From an uncultured Eubacteriales bacterium (GTDB taxonomy: Bacteria > Bacillota > Clostridia > Lachnospirales > Lachnospiraceae): a stretch of 64,000 nucleotides of DNA. The stretch lies in NCBI GenBank assembly GCA_949292785.1, contig CASFBK010000003.1, forward strand, positions 124,001 through 188,000, in the 5' to 3' direction. The notes beneath the pieces are model-generated. The model worked only from the letters and a program-made list of their open reading frames with translations. It was not told the origin of the DNA and made no database searches. Made by a program: the position numbers and the translations under genes. Positions 58,189 through 64,000 of this stretch are shown in pieces (the first letter of the stretch is position 1; each line of letters begins with the position of its first letter).

Positions 58189-59013
58189 TTACTGAAGTAA
58201 GGATAATACACCCTGAGTACTCTGGTTAGCCTGAGCCAGCATAGACTGTCCAGCCTGAGCAAGAATGTTGTTCTTGCTGTATTCAACCATTTCTTCTGCC
58301 ATATCAACGTCACGGATACGAGATTCAGCAGACTGAGTATTTTCAGAAATGTTGTCCAAGTTAGCAATGGTATGCTCTAATCTGTTCTGTAATGCACCTA
58401 AGTAAGAACGCTGTTTAGATACATTATCAATAGCGCTCTGAATCTTTGTCATAGCAGATCCTGCTGCATCAAAGGAAGATACAGATAATGCACTTGCACC
58501 ATTTCTTACTCCAATTGCAGAAGATTCCATGTTGCTTATGCTAATAACAATGTTCTGTTTCTCAAGAGCACCAATCTGAAGGTTCTTTCCGGAGAAGTTA
58601 CCATCCAATAAGTTCTGTGTATTGAACTGTGTAGTAGAACGGATTCTGTCAATTTCATCTGTTAAAGCATTGATTTCTTCCTGAATTGCATTTCTATCAA
58701 TTGTGGTATTGGTATCGTTAGCAGCCTGAGTTGCTAATTCGTTCATTCTCTGTAAGATAGAATGAGTTTCATTTAATGCACCTTCAGCTACCTGAATAGC
58801 GGAAATACCATCCTGAGCATTGTCAGAAGCTTTGTTTAATCCTCTGATCTGGCTTCTCATTTTTTCAGAAATAGACAATCCAGCAGCATCATCACCTGCA
58901 CGGTTGATTCTGTATCCAGAAGATAATTTTTCTGTGGACTTAGCCTGTGCGTTTGTTGTGATGCCTAACATTCTGTTTGCGTTCATTGCCTGCATGTTGT
59001 GTTGTACTACCAT
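58189..59013 (-). CDS. Flagellin
   Basis: 274 aa, a short flagellin with complete D0/D1 ends and almost no variable domain. N-terminus MVVQHNMQAMNANRMLGIT, LSSGYRINRAGDDAAGLSIS, RMNELATQAAND, TQFNTQNLLDG. C-terminus LGALQNRLEHTIANL, SRIRDVDMAEEM and NILAQAGQSMLAQANQ. ATG at 59013 with AAGGAGGAATAATATT upstream; the frame extends upstream through the leader but that is not coding. It has a sigma-28 promoter, a ~130-nt leader with CsrA-type sites, and a strong terminator. This is the probable major filament protein and glycan acceptor. Confidence 0.97.
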   Translation of the reverse strand: MVVQHNMQAMNANRMLGITTNAQAKSTEKLSSGYRINRAGDDAAGLSISEKMRSQIRGLNKASDNAQDGISAIQVAEGALNETHSILQRMNELATQAANDTNTTIDRNAIQEEINALTDEIDRIRSTTQFNTQNLLDGNFSGKNLQIGALEKQNIVISISNMESSAIGVRNGASALSVSSFDAAGSAMTKIQSAIDNVSKQRSYLGALQNRLEHTIANLDNISENTQSAESRIRDVDMAEEMVEYSKNNILAQAGQSMLAQANQSTQGVLSLLQ

Positions 59014-59022
59014 AATATTATT

Positions 59023-59055
59023 CCTCCTTGAATATGCTGCAGCTTCCATGCTGCA
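59023..59055 (-). promoter_or_regulatory. Predicted CsrA-binding sites in the flagellin mRNA leader
   Basis: A hairpin TGCAGC-AUGGAA-GCTGCA (59038-59055) presents AUGGA in its loop, fitting the ANGGA CsrA consensus. The ribosome-binding site AAGGAGG (59023-59029) contains a second ANGGA 8 nt away. Two-site binding across the ribosome-binding site is the known Bacillus subtilis hag arrangement, and csrA and fliW are nearby. Confidence 0.75.
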
Positions 59056-59142
59056 AAAAATTAGTTTGTGAGTTCCCTTCCGGCCGTACGCTCCATCGGG
59101 TACTATCACTGAAGCTTTAGTAATCTTGCTTACTTGTATTTT

Positions 59143-59169
59143 ATATCGGAAAGTTTTTCCGATACTTAA
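59143..59169 (-). promoter_or_regulatory. Sigma-28 promoter of flagellin
   Basis: Minus strand: TTAA (59166-59169), 15-bp spacer, TCCGATAT (59143-59150). A 9-bp inverted repeat TATCGGAAA/TTTCCGATA (59144-59164) fills the spacer and -10. Confidence 0.8.
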
Positions 59170-59202
59170 CACCTAATTTAAATTTTTTTTATTTTTTTCT
59201 AT

Positions 59203-59682
59203 TTATTTTTTCTTATCCACAAATTGTGAATCTACTACATTGGTTCTGGTCATATTTTTATAATACTGGCTCGCCGCCTTGGTAGTGGTACGTGCTTTGC
59301 GAATCTCTTTCTTTACGGTAGAAAATTTTTGGACTGCCAGTTCACGATTTCGCTGCTCCTGCGCCTGTATGGTGGCGCTTTTATCCGTAACCTCGCGTAT
59401 TAATTCCTGCATTTTCTTTATCTCATCCCGATAAGTCTCTTTTTCTTTTCCAAGAACTTCTCTTACCCGGTTGTAAACTTGTTCAAATCCATCATCCAAC
59501 TGGTTCAGCTGGTCAATCAAATCACCTTTTTCTTTTAGATTTTCTTCTAATCGTTCCGGTGGCTGGCTCTCATCTGTAAAAATGATTCTTTGTTCCTTAT
59601 TTTTTTCAATAATCAAATCCAATATCTGATTCTTTTTTTCAAGACTCTGCCTTAAAACTGCTATATATTCCTTATCCTGCAT
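59203..59682 (-). CDS. FliT/FlgN-like flagellar export chaperone
   Basis: 159 aa, fully helical, highly charged, no signal peptide. YIAVLRQSLEKKNQILDLIIEKNKEQR at the start and NQLDDGFEQVYNRVREVL in the middle resemble FlgN-type chaperones that hold hook-associated proteins or FliD before export. ATG at 59682 has GGGAGG 5 nt upstream; the longer frame would overlap fliS. It follows fliS after 73 nt that contain a GGGGCTA...TAGCCCC hairpin. Assignment rests on gene order (fliD-fliS-this gene) and composition. Confidence 0.72.
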   Translation of the reverse strand: MQDKEYIAVLRQSLEKKNQILDLIIEKNKEQRIIFTDESQPPERLEENLKEKGDLIDQLNQLDDGFEQVYNRVREVLGKEKETYRDEIKKMQELIREVTDKSATIQAQEQRNRELAVQKFSTVKKEIRKARTTTKAASQYYKNMTRTNVVDSQFVDKKK

Positions 59683-59716
59683 GGCAACCTCCCATATACG
59701 TCCGTAAATGCAGTAA

Positions 59717-59745
59717 GGGGCTACTGCTGTTCCTGCAATAGCCCC
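59717..59745 (-). other. Hairpin between fliS and the FlgN-like gene
   Basis: GGGGCTA/TAGCCCC stem enclosing TTGCAGGAACAGCAG, with no T-tract. It sits ~35 nt before the downstream start. Possible translational control or RNA processing site. Confidence 0.5.
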
Positions 59746-59755
59746 TACTTTAAGT

Positions 59756-60130
59756 CTATTGTTTTGCACGAACCATAACTTCTTTCCATGTATCACGCAT
59801 GGTACGAAGATGCTTCAATACCTCTTCTAGTATATCCTTATCTTTTTTCATATTGGCTTCTACCAAACGATCATAAATGTACACATAAACTTTTTCAAAA
59901 TCCTCTGCTACCGGATATTTGTGATCTAAGGTAGCACGGAATTCTTCTATGATATTTTCTACTTTTACAATATTGATATGGGCCTTTTGGATATCGTTAC
60001 GTTCAATTGCTGCAATGGCAATATTACAAAACTTGATTGCTCCTTCATACAACATGAGAGTCAATTCCCCTGGTGAAGCTGTCATAAGTTTACTGTTGTT
60101 ATAAGCTGCATATCCCTGGTTTGCAATCAT
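59756..60130 (-). CDS. fliS: Flagellar secretion chaperone FliS
   Basis: 124 aa, normal length. ANQGYAAYNNSKLMTASPGELTLMLYEGAIKF is the FliS signature, followed by four-helix bundle sequence. It binds the flagellin C-terminal helix to prevent polymerisation in the cytoplasm, and in Bacillus it links to the FliW-CsrA switch by freeing or holding flagellin. AAGGAGG precedes ATG. It follows fliD by 24 nt. Confidence 0.96.
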   Translation of the reverse strand: MIANQGYAAYNNSKLMTASPGELTLMLYEGAIKFCNIAIAAIERNDIQKAHINIVKVENIIEEFRATLDHKYPVAEDFEKVYVYIYDRLVEANMKKDKDILEEVLKHLRTMRDTWKEVMVRAKQ

Positions 60131-60154
60131 CCGTTATTATCCTCCTTGATTCTT

Positions 60155-62407
60155 TTAGGATGTTCCTAATAAGCCACTTAACGCGCTTGTCTGACTTTGC
60201 AGCTTTGATAGCGCTGTTTCCATTGCAGAGAATTTATTATAGTAATACTCCTCCATAGAGGATACTTTTTCTTCCCATTTCTTAATGGTTTTTGTGTATT
60301 CATCATACTCACTCTGCATGCTCTTGTCATTGTAAATGGTATAAATACTGTGATTGGTGGTACTTGTTCCCATCTTATCATTCAATGCATCATAGAAATT
60401 ACTGGTCAACTGCTGGAAGAATTCCTGTACGGAATCCGGGTCTTCCTGAAGCGCCTTCAGCAGTTTATCTGTATTTCCTGAAGTCAGCTCATCATCCGGG
60501 TCTCCATCAATATGGAAACAGGAGCCTTCATTTTCCTCTGCTGCAAAATATCCCTGTGTCTTAATACCAAAGCTGGAAAGGCTGTATGTCTTACCATTGC
60601 TGAGTGTAAAGCTCTTGGACATTGCAGTGGTCATGAGGTTCATAACAGAAGACAGAGTATCATCTCTTCTGAGAAGAGCGTCCTTAATCTTCTTCTCCCA
60701 TTTCTCAATCTCTGTATCTGTCATCGCATCCTTCTCATCATCTGTGAGAGGCTCGTATCCCTTAGAAGACTCCGCATTATAAAGCGTATCCATCTCTTTA
60801 ATCAACTCGTTGTACTGTGTCAGGAAGTCCTTGATAGTATCATACATTCCCTGAACGTTGGCAGAGGTTGTGATGCTGATTTCTTCTCCGTTGGTTTCCT
60901 GCAATGCCGTAATCGTCAGACCATTTACCGTAATGCTGTTGCTGGCTGATGTGTATATTGCACCATTTAATTCAATCTCTGCATCCTGAGCTGCTACCTG
61001 CACTGCACTACTATAAGCCGCAGGATTGTTAATCTGGTCTACTGCAAAGTTAATCTTATCCCTAAGGGCAGCTACACTTTCTGCTGTAGTGGTATCCTCA
61101 CTAGCCGGTGCTGCTCCTGTAAGAAGTGCATACTCCTGTATATAGGCATTTTTCTCTGCAATGGCTTCTGTATTGGCTGTAATCTGATTGTTGTTTTCTT
61201 CCATCTGAGCTGTCCAACCATCTGTTACATGCTGAATGTCCGCTGCGCCTCCCTGAACATATGCCATACGAACTAAATCTCTATCACTTGCATTATCATC
61301 TTCCGCTTCAAATTTCTTTACGGTAGAAGCATAACCTTCTATTTTTTTCCAGGTTTCATCATCTGCGCCAAGCTGTCCCTTTAACTCATCCAGGCGGGTT
61401 TTTTCATCATCTGTCAAGTCATCCTGCTTCGTCAACAAATTTGCCAGTTCCTGCTGTTCTGCTGCGGTCAGGTTCTGGTCTACGATTTCATTGCCATCTG
61501 CATCCAGAACAGGATTACCGTCTGCATCTACTCTGGTGGTTCCTGCTTTCAACGCCTCTTTTAATTCACGGTAATTATTAGCATAACTGATTTTACTTAA
61601 CAGGTTGGTATTCTCTGTCTTTCTGTTGGCAGAATCCTGTTGCAGCTCCTTAATACTTCCTGCAGTGGAAGCATCTCCCTGATATGTATTGATGGTCTCC
61701 AAAATGTTTGCCAATTCATCATCTGTTGTATTTTCATAAGCTGCCCACGCTGCATAAGCATCTGAATTGGAAGACTTATTTACATAGATACCTAATCCCT
61801 GCAATGCTGCAATACCATTTGCATCCGTTGCCGTCAACGCAAAGTCATTTTCAACTCCACTGTCCTTTGCACTTACGAACATTCTCTTATTCGTCGCATC
61901 ATAGTTAGCAGAGATTCCCGCACTATTTAACTTATTTACCACATCATTGACAGTCATATCAGCTGTCAGTGTAATATTTGTAGTTCCTGACTTAGTAGTA
62001 ACCGCAATAGACGCATCTCCTGTTACGCCCAGTTCACTTAACTTGGTAGAGCTGCTGACACTACTGTCGAGCTTAGCTCCGGTAATATATCCGGTCTTTG
62101 CAACCTTATTAATCTTAAGGCTCTGGGTTCCATTGATTGCACTATTTGATGCCGATACTGTTGCCTTGGTGGTATCAGAACAGGTCGTTGTCTTTTTGTT
62201 ATAAGAAGTGGACAACCTCAGGTTACCCAGCTTCTTGTAAAGGCTGTTTACCTTCTTGTTCAACTCTTTCCAGGCATCCATCTTCCATTCCAGTGTTGTC
62301 TGTGACTTTACATATTTATCTTTTTTGGTACTGTAAGCCGATACCAGTTCCTGTACAAGGGAATCTGTGTCTAATCCCGAAATGAGACCTGATACTCTAA
62401 TTGCCAT
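60155..62407 (-). CDS. fliD: Flagellar filament cap protein FliD, with large central insertion
   Basis: 750 aa, far longer than the ~450-500 aa common in Firmicutes. N-terminus IRVSGLISGLDTDSLVQELV and the D2/D3 start (TQSLKINKVAKTG) are standard. FliD C-domain resumes at AQDAEIELNG (~474) and runs through the C-terminal coiled coil. Residues ~215-470 are an extra, mostly helical, acidic segment with two DADGN motifs (294-298, 302-306) that could bind calcium. The insertion is in frame and keeps the protein intact. It is expressed with flaG and fliS. The cap domain would be exposed at the filament tip. Confidence 0.95.
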   Translation of the reverse strand: MAIRVSGLISGLDTDSLVQELVSAYSTKKDKYVKSQTTLEWKMDAWKELNKKVNSLYKKLGNLRLSTSYNKKTTTCSDTTKATVSASNSAINGTQSLKINKVAKTGYITGAKLDSSVSSSTKLSELGVTGDASIAVTTKSGTTNITLTADMTVNDVVNKLNSAGISANYDATNKRMFVSAKDSGVENDFALTATDANGIAALQGLGIYVNKSSNSDAYAAWAAYENTTDDELANILETINTYQGDASTAGSIKELQQDSANRKTENTNLLSKISYANNYRELKEALKAGTTRVDADGNPVLDADGNEIVDQNLTAAEQQELANLLTKQDDLTDDEKTRLDELKGQLGADDETWKKIEGYASTVKKFEAEDDNASDRDLVRMAYVQGGAADIQHVTDGWTAQMEENNNQITANTEAIAEKNAYIQEYALLTGAAPASEDTTTAESVAALRDKINFAVDQINNPAAYSSAVQVAAQDAEIELNGAIYTSASNSITVNGLTITALQETNGEEISITTSANVQGMYDTIKDFLTQYNELIKEMDTLYNAESSKGYEPLTDDEKDAMTDTEIEKWEKKIKDALLRRDDTLSSVMNLMTTAMSKSFTLSNGKTYSLSSFGIKTQGYFAAEENEGSCFHIDGDPDDELTSGNTDKLLKALQEDPDSVQEFFQQLTSNFYDALNDKMGTSTTNHSIYTIYNDKSMQSEYDEYTKTIKKWEEKVSSMEEYYYNKFSAMETALSKLQSQTSALSGLLGTS

Positions 62408-62418
62408 ATGTATTCCTC

Positions 62419-62835
62419 CTATCTTTTTTCATCCACCAGAAGTCCCGCCAATTCCCAGACCTTGGCTATCATGTCAAGTGTCTTCTCCGGCGGATACTCT
62501 TTTATCACTTCTTTGGAATCCTTATCCACAATCTTAATGGTAACACGATTTGTCTCCTCATGGATTCCAAATACCGCTTCTGAATTAGGTACTCTTTTGT
62601 TAATCTCTTCTACAGCCTTCTTCAATGCCTCGGTTGGTAACTGCAGCTTATTCTCTGCTGCATCGTTTCCACCGTCTATATTAAGCTCCACATTCTGCCA
62701 ATTCACATTACTGTTATTCTTCCATTCACTGGCTCCTGCTCCACTTCCTGCTTCGACATTGGCTGTCTCTGCTACCGATTTCTGGCTACTTCCCTGATAT
62801 GCCATTCCGGTGCTTTTCACTGCTTCTATTGCCAT
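62419..62835 (-). CDS. flaG: FlaG-family flagellar protein
   Basis: 138 aa. The C-terminal half (~65-135) is the FlaG domain: LKKAVEEINKRVPNSEAVFGIHEETNRVTIKIVD and EYPPEKTLDMIAKVWELAG. The N-terminal half is low-complexity Ser/Gly/Asn. The protein influences filament length in other bacteria. GGAGGTGGG precedes ATG. First gene of the flaG-fliD-fliS-chaperone unit with a sigma-28 promoter at 62914-62940. Confidence 0.93.
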   Translation of the reverse strand: MAIEAVKSTGMAYQGSSQKSVAETANVEAGSGAGASEWKNNSNVNWQNVELNIDGGNDAAENKLQLPTEALKKAVEEINKRVPNSEAVFGIHEETNRVTIKIVDKDSKEVIKEYPPEKTLDMIAKVWELAGLLVDEKR

Positions 62836-62868
62836 CTTAACCCACCTCCGTGTGATGTACGAAACAGC

Positions 62869-62895
62869 CGAATCGGCAATATCCGGCTGTATCCA
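62869..62895 (-). other. Hairpin in the flaG leader
   Basis: ACAGCCG/CGGCTGT stem around GATATTGCCGATT, in the 5' untranslated region of flaG and downstream of csrA. Weak terminator for csrA or a leader structure. Confidence 0.45.
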
Positions 62896-62913
62896 TATGT
62901 TTTCCTATTTTAG

Positions 62914-62940
62914 TTATCGGTATTTTTCTTTAAAAATTAA
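62914..62940 (-). promoter_or_regulatory. Sigma-28 promoter of flaG-fliD-fliS
   Basis: Minus strand: TTAA (62937-62940), 15-bp spacer, ACCGATAA (62914-62921). It lies right after the csrA stop. Confidence 0.8.
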
Positions 62941-62945
62941 TGATT

Positions 62946-63161
62946 TTATAATATATTTTTTAATGCCTCCAGGCTCTCTGAAGTAATTGCCGCTTTATTT
63001 TCTTCCTCTATCTGCAGATATACTTCTTTCCGGTAAACAGGAACTTCCTTTGGTGCACTGATTCCAATCTTCACCTGGTCGCCACGCATTTCCAGAATAC
63101 TGATTTCAATGTTATTGTTAATAATAATAGATTCGCCTTTTTTTCTGGTTAATGCCAGCAT
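62946..63161 (-). CDS. csrA: Carbon storage regulator CsrA
   Basis: 71 aa RNA-binding protein. MLALTRKKGESIIINNNIEISIL and GISAPKEVPVYRKEVY are the conserved RNA-binding edges, including the VxRKE(V) segment. ATG at 63161 is used; a GTG 9 nt earlier is in frame. It starts 1 nt after the fliW stop, the usual coupled arrangement. Expected to repress flagellin translation by binding the sites at 59023-59055 unless held by FliW. Confidence 0.97.
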   Translation of the reverse strand: MLALTRKKGESIIINNNIEISILEMRGDQVKIGISAPKEVPVYRKEVYLQIEEENKAAITSESLEALKNIL

Positions 63162-63162
63162 C

Positions 63163-63627
63163 CTATTCACCTGCCTTTGTTTTTTTGTTCTGCAAAATAT
63201 CGTATATCATGTATTTTACAGGAAAACTATCATCTATAATTAACTGCTCTGCTTTTAATTCATCTACATTGATAACGATAGGTGCTTTTAAATTGACACT
63301 TAACTTCTTGATATCAGACGGTACCGTGACCGTTACCAGCACATACGTGTTTTCCTCCGTGAGATTTCCGAGACTTTTTAGCATTTCATGCTCCACTTGA
63401 GGATTATAGTCTTCTTTTACTAACAACGGGTCCATGACCGGAAGCGCAAAGGAAGGTTCATCCAAAGACTGTAACCAGGAAATGTTTTTCCGCTCTCCAT
63501 CTTCTGCCTCGTCAAAAATCAATGTAAACTGTTTGCAATCCGGAAAACCAATAATTCCATTTTCAAAACAGATTATCTTATCTTTTTCAATCTCAATTTC
63601 CCCAAAAAGTCTTGTATTTACCTTCAT
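63163..63627 (-). CDS. fliW: Flagellar assembly factor FliW
   Basis: 154 aa, normal length. Begins MKVNTRLFGEIEIEKDKIICFENGIIGFPDC and contains PVMDPLLVKEDYNP, both hallmark FliW segments. It is the allosteric antagonist of CsrA and is displaced by unassembled flagellin. GGAGGAG precedes ATG. Lies between flgL and csrA, as in Bacillus and many Clostridia. Confidence 0.96.
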   Translation of the reverse strand: MKVNTRLFGEIEIEKDKIICFENGIIGFPDCKQFTLIFDEAEDGERKNISWLQSLDEPSFALPVMDPLLVKEDYNPQVEHEMLKSLGNLTEENTYVLVTVTVPSDIKKLSVNLKAPIVINVDELKAEQLIIDDSFPVKYMIYDILQNKKTKAGE

Positions 63628-63645
63628 CTGTTCTCCTCCAACTTA

Positions 63646-64000
63646 TTATAAGTAATTTAACAAGGTCTGTCCGTTTGCCTTTGCAGAAGCCTGTAAAGAT
63701 GCCTGATATGCAGTATAGGCTGATGTGAATTCAATAATGATATCTGATAAATCCTTATCTTCATTATTGGATTTCAATTCTTCATAAGTTGCCTGCTGAT
63801 TGGACATTCTGTTTTTTGTCAGTGCCAGACGGTCTGCACGGCTTCCCAAATCCGTGGTTGCCAATACCACATCACTCAGATAACCGTCAAACTTACCAAT
63901 GCCCTGTGAATAGAGCTTTTGCATATTGTCATCGGCATAATCGGCTTCCTTCTGTGCAGCTTCTAACCACTGGCTTAAGCCTTCCTGAGATGCTGCATCT
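63646..64000 (-). CDS. flgL: Hook-associated protein 3 (FlgL), C-terminal part only
   Basis: The open frame continues to the window edge, giving about 117 residues of the C-terminus. It reads WLEAAQKEADYADDNMQKLYSQG, then DLGSRADRLALTKNRMSNQQATYEELKSNNEDKDLSDIIIEFTSAYTAYQASLQASAKANGQTLLNYL-type sequence (flagellin-like D0/D1 C-terminal helix with YQASL...). This pattern is typical of FlgL at the hook-filament junction. Gene order flgL-fliW-csrA supports it. The start is outside the window. Confidence 0.9.
   Translation of the reverse strand, partial: DAASQEGLSQWLEAAQKEADYADDNMQKLYSQGIGKFDGYLSDVVLATTDLGSRADRLALTKNRMSNQQATYEELKSNNEDKDLSDIIIEFTSAYTAYQASLQASAKANGQTLLNYL

Noticed and set aside
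59014..59172. N-terminal extension of flagellin by 53 codons
   Set aside because: It runs through the leader, CsrA-type hairpin and promoter; the flagellin N-terminus at 59013 has a strong ribosome-binding site.

Overview
The window looks like chromosomal DNA from a motile, anaerobic, low-GC Gram-positive bacterium, most likely a Lachnospiraceae member of the Roseburia/Agathobacter type. The reasons are an oxygen-sensitive class III ribonucleotide reductase (NrdD/NrdG), strong AGGAGG ribosome-binding sites, Firmicutes-style sigma-A promoters (TTGACA-17-TATAAT), flagellar genes with sigma-28 promoters, a FliW/CsrA pair, and a secreted protein with choline/glucan-binding-like repeats. The genus is inferred; no search was run.

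From 1 to 10.1 kb (all minus strand) there is the end of a cysteine synthase, the nrdD-nrdG operon behind a promoter with a textbook pair of NrdR boxes, a chemotaxis receptor, a LytTR response regulator/GHKL kinase pair whose kinase shares its membrane domain with that receptor, a secreted transglutaminase-like protein, and a small RNHCP/CD3324-type gene pair.

From 10.4 to 29.3 kb lies the ribosomal/RNA polymerase block, read right to left: rpmG-secE-nusG-rplK-rplA, then rplJ-rplL behind its own consensus promoter and an L10-type leader, then a MATE transporter and lepB inserted ahead of rpoB-rpoC, then rpsL-rpsG-fusA-tuf. A three-copy 130-bp tandem repeat sits just after rplL. Several starts are corrected from ribosome-binding sites (rpsG GTG, fusA TTG, rplJ GTG, rpmG GTG, rpsL, rpoC, secE).

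From 29.6 to 64 kb is a flagellar region. A sigma-28-driven FliD-like gene converges on a flagellin-like gene that lacks the normal flagellin C-terminus. Next comes a 26-kb island of glycosyltransferases and sugar-modification genes, and then flagellin, a FliT/FlgN-like chaperone, fliS, fliD, flaG, csrA, fliW and the end of flgL. The island lies between flagellin genes and holds few non-modification genes, so it is probably a flagellin glycosylation locus. It has an aminotransferase/ketoisomerase/N-acetyltransferase trio for a dTDP-3-acetamido-3,6-dideoxyhexose. It also has a four-gene set (nucleotidyltransferase, HAD phosphatase, methyltransferase, CDP-glycerol-phosphotransferase-like) that matches by content the phospho-amino-acid cassette of Clostridioides difficile type A flagellin. 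In addition there are four CgeB/DUF3880-type glycosyltransferases (three in tandem on the plus strand) and three paralogues built on one uncommon GT2-like domain.

Regulation is unusually readable. Four sigma-28-type promoters are visible, one in front of an unrecognised helical protein inside the island. The flagellin 5' leader carries a hairpin with an AUGGA loop plus an AAGGAGG ribosome-binding site, which are the expected CsrA sites, and csrA/fliW lie 4 kb away.
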